From contig CAMBZU010000029.1 in assembly GCA_945872355.1 (NCBI GenBank), forward strand, positions 1 through 38,272: DNA of 38,272 nucleotides, written 5' to 3'. The translations under genes and the position numbers were made by a program. How positions within the stretch are numbered: position 1 is the first letter of the stretch; every line of letters begins with the position of its first letter. The DNA is from Chitinophaga pinensis (GTDB taxonomy: Bacteria > Bacteroidota > Bacteroidia > UBA4408). The notes under the pieces are model-generated. The model was not told the DNA's origin. It saw only the letters and a list, made by a program, of their open reading frames with translations, and did not search any database. Positions 8,908 through 16,823 of the stretch are shown in pieces.

Positions 8908-9749
8908 GTATTCGTTTTTATACTTTTATTTTAGTTTTACTATTTAGTTTAGGGCCTTTGCAAGCAGGATTGCAGCCTACTTGCCGACAACTAATTAGTA
9001 CTATGCTTCAAGAAGTTGAAAATGTACATACAGCAAGTTATACTTTAAATTCATCTGAAAGAGTAAAAGGGAAAATCCTACGCGCCACTTCGCACATTAA
9101 ATTAAATTTACATCCGAGGCAGTTGTATTTTAAAAACAATGCAGGTGTTGAGATAATTTACAACGAATTAGTTGACAAAGAAAATGCACTTGTGTATCCC
9201 AATACATTTCCTTATTTCAATTTAAAGCTTGATCCACACCGCAGTATCATGCGAAACAATTTACATCATACTATATTTGAATTGGGTTTTCATCATGTGG
9301 GAAGTATTATACAAAATGCTGTAAAATATAGCGAACTTAACTTTGATAAGTGGTTTACTAACTTGGGTATTGTGAAGTTTAATAACAGAGATTGTTATAA
9401 AATTTATTTTGAATATCCTGATTTTAAGTATGTAAAATATAAAGTGCATAAAAAGGAAACAGCTACTAGCATAGCACTAAAACTAGGTGTGGGCGAATAC
9501 AGAATTATTCAAAACAATGCAAACATTTCTTTTACAGATTATATTAAGGAGGGCAGGATACTTTCGGTGCCCAATGTGTATGCATCTAAAACATTAATGT
9601 ATATAGATAAAGAATTAAATCTGCCAGTATATATCAAGGCTTTTGATGATCAAGGTTTTTATGAGTCGTATGAGTTTTTTGACTTAAAAGTGAATATCAA
9701 TTTTGCACCAACTGAATTTGAAAAATCATTTCCGGGCTATAAGTTTTAA
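8904..9749 (+). CDS. Secreted DUF1571 protein with an embedded LysM-like segment
   Basis: A 281-residue exported protein with an N-terminal signal peptide (FYTFILVLLFSLGPLQAG). The body resembles DUF1571: NVHTASYTLNSSERVKGK near residue 40, then a lipoprotein-carrier-like beta sheet with VYPNTFPY near residue 97, and a C-terminal YIDKELNLPVYIKAFDDQG segment typical of this fold. Between them, residues about 179-225 read as a LysM-like peptidoglycan-binding repeat (KVHKKETATSIALKLG, then GRILSVPNVYASKT). Such an arrangement suggests a periplasmic protein docking to the wall, but this is inference. The start is GTG at 8904, overlapping the riboflavin synthase stop. Confidence 0.75.
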   Translation: MSIRFYTFILVLLFSLGPLQAGLQPTCRQLISTMLQEVENVHTASYTLNSSERVKGKILRATSHIKLNLHPRQLYFKNNAGVEIIYNELVDKENALVYPNTFPYFNLKLDPHRSIMRNNLHHTIFELGFHHVGSIIQNAVKYSELNFDKWFTNLGIVKFNNRDCYKIYFEYPDFKYVKYKVHKKETATSIALKLGVGEYRIIQNNANISFTDYIKEGRILSVPNVYASKTLMYIDKELNLPVYIKAFDDQGFYESYEFFDLKVNINFAPTEFEKSFPGYKF

Positions 9750-9753
9750 AGGC

Positions 9754-11052
9754 TTATTTTAGGTTTGTAAAGCGGTCAAATGAGCCGTAATAGTCACGCT
9801 TGCGCGTGCTTTCATAATCATAAATCAAACGCCCTAATTGCGTTAAAAAAGGAAAACCAATAGTTTTGTATTCATACCTTCCATCATTTAATATTTGGTT
9901 TGCATTCACGTAAATAACAGCGCTTAAAAAGAAATCAACTTTGTTTTTGTGGTCTACAAAATAGGCGCAATCGCTAAGCCAACCGTAACTTTGCCCAACT
10001 ACATTAAATATTCTAAGAGAGTCAGTTTTAATGCTGTCATGATAATCTCCAAATAGCAAATATTTTTTATAACTATCTTCAAATTTACTTCCATCATAAT
10101 GTGGGTAATCGCTTTCGCGAGGGTATTGGCTCATGGCTTTCAAAAGCATATTGTAATCAGCTTCATTAATTTGTAATCTGTTGGCTTGTGGTAAAAGCTG
10201 AGGATAAATTAAACCAATCAGAAAATCATTAATTTCTTGCAAAGGCATACTGTTGTTATAGGTAAAAACTTTCGGTTTTTTAACCAATTTTCCTTTTGCA
10301 TTGTAATGGGCTTTTCCTTTGCTTTTTTTGGTGAATTTGTAGTTTTTATAGCTACTACTGTTTGAAGCTGCCTGTTTGTAAAGAGTGTCGCCGTTTTCAT
10401 TTAAAAAACATATTGGATTAAAGTATAGGTTATCTGCTGAATTGCATGCAACATCAAAGCGATGAATAATATCTGTTTGTTTTAATCCTATTGCTGTAAG
10501 TCTTTTTTTAAGTGCATCGCTGCCCATAAATTCGTACACCCTGCTATATGCATCATTATCGCTTACCAACATCATTCTTTTTACATAATTTGCTACACTT
10601 GGTTTGTAATTTTGAGAAGTGGAATCAATCATCACTTCTTTCTGACAGTGATGATTGGCGAGCGTAATCATGGTTGATGAAGCAGGAATATGAAGCTGAT
10701 TGCATTTTTCAAGTGCAAGTGCCGAAAGCGGCAATTTTACCAAACTTGCTGGATAAAAATATTGCTTTGGATTTAATTGATATTGGTGTTGAACGAGTTC
10801 AATTTCTCCTTTCTCTTTATGATTAATTTGTGTGTAAATAAGCTGTATTTCATATTTTTTTGGATTACTTAAAATGTTATTAAAGACGTTGGCCTTTCCA
10901 TGTAACAAATCATTAATTAAATTATCCTTTGAAAACTTTGTAGGTAAGCAGGAGTATGGCTTTTGGGCGTATGTTTTAAAATTAAAAGCAAAAATAAATA
11001 GTACTATTAAATGCTTTACAAATAGCTTAGTAAATGTATAAGTAGCACTCAA
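9754..11052 (-). CDS. Serine hydrolase of the class A beta-lactamase fold
   Basis: A 432-residue secreted protein with a signal peptide ending near TYAQK. It carries the SxxK motif (PASLVK, S103 and K106) and the SDN motif (S164-N166) of class A beta-lactamase-like enzymes. The third, KTG-type motif appears replaced: the equivalent region reads FNVVGQSYGWLSD, without the expected lysine. It is about 100 residues longer than a class A beta-lactamase and has a long insert between the SDN and third motifs. It may act on peptidoglycan or be a divergent hydrolase rather than a resistance enzyme. The start follows the stop of the upstream lipoprotein gene by one base, so the two are almost certainly one operon. 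Confidence 0.75.
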   Translation of the reverse strand: MSATYTFTKLFVKHLIVLFIFAFNFKTYAQKPYSCLPTKFSKDNLINDLLHGKANVFNNILSNPKKYEIQLIYTQINHKEKGEIELVQHQYQLNPKQYFYPASLVKLPLSALALEKCNQLHIPASSTMITLANHHCQKEVMIDSTSQNYKPSVANYVKRMMLVSDNDAYSRVYEFMGSDALKKRLTAIGLKQTDIIHRFDVACNSADNLYFNPICFLNENGDTLYKQAASNSSSYKNYKFTKKSKGKAHYNAKGKLVKKPKVFTYNNSMPLQEINDFLIGLIYPQLLPQANRLQINEADYNMLLKAMSQYPRESDYPHYDGSKFEDSYKKYLLFGDYHDSIKTDSLRIFNVVGQSYGWLSDCAYFVDHKNKVDFFLSAVIYVNANQILNDGRYEYKTIGFPFLTQLGRLIYDYESTRKRDYYGSFDRFTNLK

Positions 11053-11053
11053 T

Positions 11054-12259
11054 TTAATTCTTTTTTTTACTAAATAACATGAGGTTACTTTCGTTTAACT
11101 TATAATCATAACCAATGCCAAAGTTGAGCGGTTTTATGGTGCTTTTTTCAATACTATCGTAAGCAATTTTTAGGTCTTTTTGTAAGAAATTTCTAAATAA
11201 GTTGATAGGTGCATCGTAGGTGCCATAGTATTGATGATTCCAGTTTGCAGCATTGTAAAATCTAACAGGAATGCCTGAATCATCTTGAAGTACATATTTG
11301 CTTTTTTCGAGTATTTTTATTCTGATCACACTAAAATAAGGTTTATGCAAAAGATAAGATGCCGATTTTAAATAGGTAGTTACATTTGGCAGTTGATTTA
11401 ATAAAGCTTGTAATCTTTTATTTTTAGAAAGGCCTAAATCAGAAATATCGCAACTAAAATAATAAACTTCTTTAAGTGCTTTTGTTTTGTTATTGATACA
11501 CTTAATGTGAATTCCCTTGGTGCCAGATGAAAAAGTGGGGTTGTTGTTGTAAATAATCTTACCTAATGAATCAATGGATATTTCTTCAATAGATTGAATA
11601 GAATGACCGCTCCGTTGCATAAAAATAGAAATGAGTTGTACGGCACCATTCAATTCTTTAGTTGCAAAATCATCTTCCATACTCAAGGTGCGGAAAAAAC
11701 TAAAATTTAAGATAGCATGTAGTGATTTATTAATGGAATTAAAGTAATTATTTAAACTGTCTTTTTTCAAAGTGTCTAAATTTGGAAGTGTTCCTGGAGG
11801 CTCCAGCGCAAGCATAACGTAAGTTTTAGCTGATGGAAAAAATGTGGTAGCATTTAAAAAATCAGGACCACTAAAGGGATAAAATAGGGTGTCGTTGTTG
11901 CCAAAAATGCCCTTTAGTTCAACATCAGTAAATGCATGCATTGCTTTAAAATGATCATCATTTAATTGCGTCCATTTTTTATCTTGATTTGCAGCATAAA
12001 TCTTCCAACTTTCGTTATATAATTCAAGGTTAATTGTATTGCCTGCCGCAGGTTGAAGCCCTGCTATAAAGCGGCTTACATCATTGTATTTTCTGTTGGT
12101 AATTTCTGGTAATTGTTCAACCGTTGCTTCAACAAGTGAATCTTTTTGTAGTGGTTTTTTACTGTCCTGTTTGTTTTGCTGATTGCAAGAGGAAATAGTA
12201 ACTGCTGCAATAATTGTTAGTAAAACGCGGTAAACAAAAATTAAAAAGTTGTGTGACAT
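11054..12259 (-). CDS. Lipoprotein of unknown function
   Basis: A 401-residue protein with a type II signal peptide: a hydrophobic stretch ending in TISSC, with the lipidated cysteine at residue 25. The mature part begins with a Lys/Gln-rich linker and continues as one long domain without motifs I recognise. Visible landmarks are LFYPFSGPDFLNATTFFP near residue 125 and PVRFYNAANWNHQYYGTYDAP near residue 335. It is the first gene of a two-gene unit with the serine hydrolase (one base apart), so it probably works with that enzyme in the periplasm or on the outer membrane. The start ATG at 12259 gives a good signal peptide. Confidence 0.75.
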   Translation of the reverse strand: MSHNFLIFVYRVLLTIIAAVTISSCNQQNKQDSKKPLQKDSLVEATVEQLPEITNRKYNDVSRFIAGLQPAAGNTINLELYNESWKIYAANQDKKWTQLNDDHFKAMHAFTDVELKGIFGNNDTLFYPFSGPDFLNATTFFPSAKTYVMLALEPPGTLPNLDTLKKDSLNNYFNSINKSLHAILNFSFFRTLSMEDDFATKELNGAVQLISIFMQRSGHSIQSIEEISIDSLGKIIYNNNPTFSSGTKGIHIKCINNKTKALKEVYYFSCDISDLGLSKNKRLQALLNQLPNVTTYLKSASYLLHKPYFSVIRIKILEKSKYVLQDDSGIPVRFYNAANWNHQYYGTYDAPINLFRNFLQKDLKIAYDSIEKSTIKPLNFGIGYDYKLNESNLMLFSKKKN

Positions 12260-12287
12260 TGTTTAAAATCCAGAAATAATTTGAACG

Positions 12288-12295
12288 CAAAGATA
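12288..12295 (-). promoter_or_regulatory. Possible -7 element for the lipoprotein-hydrolase operon
   Basis: On the minus strand this reads TATCTTTG, fitting TAnnTTTG, 28 bases before the start at 12259. A matching -33 TTG is not evident. Confidence 0.35.
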
Positions 12296-12453
12296 TAAAT
12301 TATGCTGTTTGACTGCCATTGAATAGAGAATTTTACAAAGATTGCTGAAATACAGGTGCGATAGTAATACCAATTGTATTTATTAAATAACCCAAAGCTA
12401 TTTATTTTGCATAATCGGAATAATTTTAAAAGCATAAAAATATTTTTTACAAG

Positions 12454-12486
12454 TTGCATATAAAAGCCAAGGCAAACTTATATTTG
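12454..12486 (+). promoter_or_regulatory. Bacteroidota-type promoter for the cytochrome c gene
   Basis: TTG at 12454-12456 and TATATTTG at 12479-12486 with a 22-base spacer, 17 bases before the ATG at 12504. Confidence 0.5.
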
Positions 12487-12503
12487 CATAAAAAATCAAT
12501 ACA

Positions 12504-13112
12504 ATGAACATATTATTATTGCACAAAATTTCTATTTGGGTATTTCTTTTGATTTATTACGTAAAAAGTGTTTTACTTTTTTCTCATGAAGAGACAAAAC
12601 TAAAGCGTTTTTCGAAAGTGGTAAAAGTTCCTGAAATGATAGTAAGCACCCTATTCTTGCTTACAGGTATTTACATGTTTTATATATTAGGTGCCATAAA
12701 ATTATTACAGATATTTAAATTGATAGCCATTGTTGCAGCAATACCTTTAGCTATTATTGGCTTCAATAAAAATAAAAAAAGTATGATCGTTGCTTCAATG
12801 ATTTTGCTTCATACATCTTATTTTTTAGCTGAAATGGCACGCAGGTATGGCTTCTTGGGAGGCACGCGCACAGAAGTTGCTGCGGGTAAAGTTGATGGGA
12901 AAAGTATTTATTTAAACAATTGTGTTGAATGCCATGGAGAGAATGGAGCAAAAGGCTATAATGGTGCTTCAGATCTTTCTAAAACTACTTTAGATCGGGC
13001 TTCAATCATTAGTGTTATTAGTATTGGAAGACAGTCAATGATGCCTTTTAAAGAAACATTAACTACCGAAGAAATAAATGCAGTTGCTGATTATATTACA
13101 ACATTAAAATAA
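12504..13112 (+). CDS. Membrane-anchored cytochrome c domain protein
   Basis: A 202-residue protein with about four transmembrane helices in residues 1-112, similar in layout to small SirB2-like membrane proteins, followed by a periplasmic class I cytochrome c domain. The heme-attachment motif is CVECH at residues 140-144; the likely axial methionine lies in RQSMMPF (M179 or M180). The C-terminal helix [14 protein letters not shown] is typical of the fold. It is probably an electron carrier tethered to the inner membrane. The hflX gene starts two bases after its stop, although the two are not functionally linked by any family knowledge. Confidence 0.85.
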   Translation: MNILLLHKISIWVFLLIYYVKSVLLFSHEETKLKRFSKVVKVPEMIVSTLFLLTGIYMFYILGAIKLLQIFKLIAIVAAIPLAIIGFNKNKKSMIVASMILLHTSYFLAEMARRYGFLGGTRTEVAAGKVDGKSIYLNNCVECHGENGAKGYNGASDLSKTTLDRASIISVISIGRQSMMPFKETLTTEEINAVADYITTLK

Positions 13113-13113
13113 T

Positions 13114-14310
13114 TTGACAAAATTAATAGAGACTGCCATTAGGCAGAAGACAGCCATTATGGTGGGCGTTATTTCGCAGCAGCAAGATGAAGAGATGGTT
13201 AAAGAGTATCTTAATGAATTAAAATTTTTAATAGATACTTGGGGTGCACTTACTTTAAAAAGTTTTGTGCAAAAGATGGCTAAACCAGATGCTAAACACT
13301 TTGTAGGCACCGGTAAATTACAAGAAATAAAAAATTATGTCAAAGAATTTGCCATTGATATGGTTGTTTTTGACGATGATTTGAGTCCTTCTCAACTCAG
13401 AAATATTGAAAAAGTTCTTGAAGTTAAAGTGCTCGATAGAAGTGATTTGATTATTGATATTTTTGCTGCCCGTGCACAAACTGCGCATGCAAAAACGCAA
13501 GTGGAATTAGCGCTTTATCAGCATATTTTACCAAGGCTAACTGGCATGTGGACGCATTTAGAAAGGCAGCGCGGTGGAACAGGAACTAGAGGTGGGGCAG
13601 GAGAGAAGGAGATTGAAACAGATAGACGTATTGTTAGAGATAAAATTACCTTGCTTAAAGAGAAGTTGAAAGAGATTGATAAGCAAATGGCTACACAGCG
13701 CAAAAGTAGAGCCGAAATGATACGTGTAGCTTTGGTAGGCTATACAAACGTTGGTAAAAGTACCATTATGAACATGCTGAGTAAAAGTGAAGTTTTTGCC
13801 GAGAACAAATTGTTTGCAACACTTGATACAACAGTTAGAAAAGTGGTGATTGATAATTTGCCATTTTTATTGAGTGATACAGTTGGATTTATTAGAAAAC
13901 TACCTACACATTTAATAGAATCATTTAAATCAACTTTAGATGAAGTGCGCGAAGCTGATGTGTTGATTCATGTAGTAGATATTAGTCATCATAATTTTGA
14001 AGAACACATTCATGTTGTAAACCAAACTTTGCAAAGCATTGGCGCTTCTGATAAAAAAACCATACTTGTTTTTAATAAGATAGATGCCTTTAGTTTTATT
14101 CAAAAGGATGAAGATGATCTTACACCAATAAAACGAGAGAATTTAAGCCTGCAAGAACTTAAGCGAACTTGGATGAGTAAAAATAACAATCCTTGTATTT
14201 TTATTTCTGCAACCAACAAGGAAAATATAGATTCCTTTAGAACCTTAATTTATGATACTGTTAAGGAATTGCACGTGAAGCGATATCCTTATCATAATTT
14301 GCTTTATTGA
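13114..14310 (+). CDS. hflX: GTPase HflX
   Basis: Ribosome-associated GTPase that can split stalled ribosomes, particularly under stress. The 398-residue protein has the HflX N-terminal domain (VGTGKLQEIKNYV near residue 67, the GTRGGAGEKEIETDRR glycine-rich signature near residue 157) and a G domain: G1 GYTNVGKST at about 209-217, G3 DTVGF near 255 and G4 NKID near 321. The start used is TTG at 13114; a later ATG at 13159 would remove the beginning of the first beta strand (TAIMVGV), so TTG is preferred but not proven. It follows the cytochrome gene with almost no gap. Confidence 0.93.
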   Translation: MTKLIETAIRQKTAIMVGVISQQQDEEMVKEYLNELKFLIDTWGALTLKSFVQKMAKPDAKHFVGTGKLQEIKNYVKEFAIDMVVFDDDLSPSQLRNIEKVLEVKVLDRSDLIIDIFAARAQTAHAKTQVELALYQHILPRLTGMWTHLERQRGGTGTRGGAGEKEIETDRRIVRDKITLLKEKLKEIDKQMATQRKSRAEMIRVALVGYTNVGKSTIMNMLSKSEVFAENKLFATLDTTVRKVVIDNLPFLLSDTVGFIRKLPTHLIESFKSTLDEVREADVLIHVVDISHHNFEEHIHVVNQTLQSIGASDKKTILVFNKIDAFSFIQKDEDDLTPIKRENLSLQELKRTWMSKNNNPCIFISATNKENIDSFRTLIYDTVKELHVKRYPYHNLLY

Positions 14311-14412
14311 AATTAATAATTGCTTTGCAAAAGCCAATCGATCTATGGTAGTGAATTAAGCGCAACATTTTTGCTAAAATGAATTCGCAAGCTTAAAACG
14401 CAGGCTATACTT

Positions 14413-16746
14413 CTAATGCATAATTTCCGCTACATCATATTTTAAAAAAAGCTCATGGATAATTTTTGCGGTTTCAATTACTGCATCTTTCGGATGGTAC
14501 GCCGTATTGGAAATACCCGAAACTACCTTGGATATGTTGTGATCAACAGTTCCCTTTGCGCTCCAAGTAGCAGATGGGGCAACGGTTAAATAGGCCGAAA
14601 AATTGTGATGTTCCGACCCTGGTCTCTCGCCAATGATGTGCACAATACCATGACTTTTTAAAGATGATGCCTTTTGTCCAAACAACATTTCACCACAAGC
14701 ATATCCGGCACGCACACGACCATTTTTAATAACGATGTGTTGCGCACTTATTGAATAATTATCATCTTTAAGTTTACTTTTTAATCCACTCAAAAAAGAC
14801 AGTAGCTGTTCGTTATCCATTATTGCCCTTGCATTTAATCCATCAGAAATAATGATTTGTAGAGCTGGAGCCATTCCTTTCCAAGCGGTATTGATAGACT
14901 TGATGCTTTCCATTGAATGCGAACTTAATACTTCACCCGTTACAGGATGATAAATATAATCTTTTCTATCTTTAGAATTTGTAGTGATAGGAATTGCAGA
15001 AGGAATAAGCTTTATAAAAGAAGGGCTGAGTTCCGTCCACAAACTCACTTTGGCATCTTCGTAAAAGTGGCGTACTTTTTTGTCTAATGCAGGATTTAAA
15101 TCCCAATAATTTTCACCATAACCTACTGCTATTGATACCCCACGTTTTTCAACACGCGCAATGGCTTGTTTTCCTTCTTCACAAATTTCCGCCAAGGAGC
15201 GCTTGTCGTTTTTTGTTTGTCTGTATTTGTAATACACCCAAGTGGGGTCCCCAAAATGTTTGGTTGGCTTTCCATCTTCATCAATAATTTCTAATTTTTT
15301 AAAGAAATTCCACATCGCATCATTCACCTTATAGCCAAACTGCTCGCGAATCTTTACATGGTTGTTAAACGCGGTTGATAGGTAGCTAAGCATAGGATCA
15401 TTTTTTGTTGGTAAAGCCATCAAATACGCAGGGTTTGAAGGCATGATTTGTTCAATGCACCAATCTAAATCATCTAAGTTAATATCCATGTGAAGTGTAG
15501 AACAAATGTCTAATCCAATGGTCAATCCATGTAGTTTAGCCATTACTGTATCTTCCAAGCAACAGCGCACTAGCTGCTCTTTTGTTCTAAATACTTCAGG
15601 GCCTATAAATCCTGCAACATCATTTACGTGCACCCAAGAATTATTCCCACCCTTCAGTGCATTAATTCGTTGTTTTAACACCCTCAGAAAACCGTATTTT
15701 CTCGACTCATGAATGACCATATCAAACCCTTCGCCATGCCCATTGGTCATCTCAGATCCTTGGCCGGTTTCAGCGTAAAATCCAAATTGCCCATCTCTTT
15801 GAGAAGCATATTGCAACATCTTGTCAATGTATACATCATAGGTTTTGTTCGCATTTGCCGTGCCAGCAATACTTTGGAACCAAATACCGGTGGTTCCCGG
15901 ATTTTCTTTTTCAACCTGTGCTTGAATGTCGATATGCGAAAGCACACAATTTGGTATGGTTGCTTCTAATCCAAAACTTTGAATGATGTCATAAAGGCCA
16001 ATTTCAATTTTTGCCACAGATGATGCTTCGCTCGATACGGGGTTTGTTCCTAAAACAACATCTCCAACTGCATAAGACCAAGCATCAAAAACTTGCCAAA
16101 CAATGTCTTCAATATTATCTGTAGGAGAATTTGGTTGCACCCGGGCGCCCATATAGCCTTTACTTCCTATTTTACTATTAGGTAGCGGGTTAAACACTTT
16201 TTTACTAAGCAAAATAAGCTCTTCATTTGTCATTAATTTTACCAAAAAAGCGATGATGTCGCTACTTAGGCATGGCATAAGCTCTTTTATTTCAGCCTCA
16301 GATTTTGACAGTGTAAAATCTTTTAGTTCACTTAGTGTCCAGTTTTCAATTATTGAATTTTCTTGAACTGATTGCTGAATTAATAGGCTTATTTCATCTT
16401 CAAATACCAACTGTTTGTTTAGTTTTTGAATAACTGTATTCCCAAGTAATTCCCTTGCATGTATGCCAGATTGTTCATCATTAGCTGAAATACCCAATGA
16501 CTTATCACCTTCTTTGAACGCATTGGCCGCACCTAAAATTTGTCTGTATAAAGTGATGTCAAATTTTCCATTAATGCTATTGATGTAATTAAAAATATCC
16601 TGGTTGATGCTTGGTTTTTGAATAACAACGCCTTCTAGTGTAGTTACAATTGCTTCATCTTTTGGAATAAAAAAATCACATCCATTTAAGATTAAAACCG
16701 AAGCCCCAGCAAGGCCCGAAAGCTTTATAAATTCTTTTCTTTTCAT
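14413..16746 (-). CDS. Fused ethanolamine ammonia-lyase EutB-EutC with an export/lipoprotein signal
   Basis: A 777-residue fusion of the large and small subunits of ethanolamine ammonia-lyase, the adenosylcobalamin-dependent enzyme that turns ethanolamine into acetaldehyde and ammonia. EutB-like sequence spans about residues 60-500. The known substrate-binding positions are preserved: R202 and Q204 in GARVQPN, N235 in GTNPV, E326 in ETGQGS and D413 in GLDICST. EutC-like sequence covers roughly 560-770 (ISDGLNARA near 635, IGERPG near 705); the usual NCISNI-type segment reads HNISKVV here. Residues 1-30 are unexpected: MKRKEFIKLSGLAGASVLIL followed by NGC, a Tat-like (R-K) signal with a lipobox and cysteine at 23. 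Normal EutB is cytoplasmic. No EutA reactivase, transporter, aldehyde dehydrogenase or microcompartment genes are in the window. The fold assignment is firm; location and activity are inference. Confidence 0.85.
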   Translation of the reverse strand: MKRKEFIKLSGLAGASVLILNGCDFFIPKDEAIVTTLEGVVIQKPSINQDIFNYINSINGKFDITLYRQILGAANAFKEGDKSLGISANDEQSGIHARELLGNTVIQKLNKQLVFEDEISLLIQQSVQENSIIENWTLSELKDFTLSKSEAEIKELMPCLSSDIIAFLVKLMTNEELILLSKKVFNPLPNSKIGSKGYMGARVQPNSPTDNIEDIVWQVFDAWSYAVGDVVLGTNPVSSEASSVAKIEIGLYDIIQSFGLEATIPNCVLSHIDIQAQVEKENPGTTGIWFQSIAGTANANKTYDVYIDKMLQYASQRDGQFGFYAETGQGSEMTNGHGEGFDMVIHESRKYGFLRVLKQRINALKGGNNSWVHVNDVAGFIGPEVFRTKEQLVRCCLEDTVMAKLHGLTIGLDICSTLHMDINLDDLDWCIEQIMPSNPAYLMALPTKNDPMLSYLSTAFNNHVKIREQFGYKVNDAMWNFFKKLEIIDEDGKPTKHFGDPTWVYYKYRQTKNDKRSLAEICEEGKQAIARVEKRGVSIAVGYGENYWDLNPALDKKVRHFYEDAKVSLWTELSPSFIKLIPSAIPITTNSKDRKDYIYHPVTGEVLSSHSMESIKSINTAWKGMAPALQIIISDGLNARAIMDNEQLLSFLSGLKSKLKDDNYSISAQHIVIKNGRVRAGYACGEMLFGQKASSLKSHGIVHIIGERPGSEHHNFSAYLTVAPSATWSAKGTVDHNISKVVSGISNTAYHPKDAVIETAKIIHELFLKYDVAEIMH

Positions 16747-16823
16747 TATAACAGCAATGAGTTCTTTTTTAGATATAAACTTTTATATGATAGCGAGCTA
16801 GCCCATTCATTTTTGGCTAACCA

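Noticed and set aside
12366-12421. Possible third, degenerate copy of the palindromic repeat
   Set aside because: The ends (AATACCAATTG and CATAATCGGAAT) echo the repeat, but the interior does not align beyond a few short words, so chance similarity is likely.
12241-12459. A 72-codon minus-strand frame upstream of the lipoprotein gene
   Set aside because: It overlaps the lipoprotein start and promoter region; the product is an irregular mix of Ile, Phe, Asn and Tyr typical of AT-rich non-coding DNA, with no recognisable domain.
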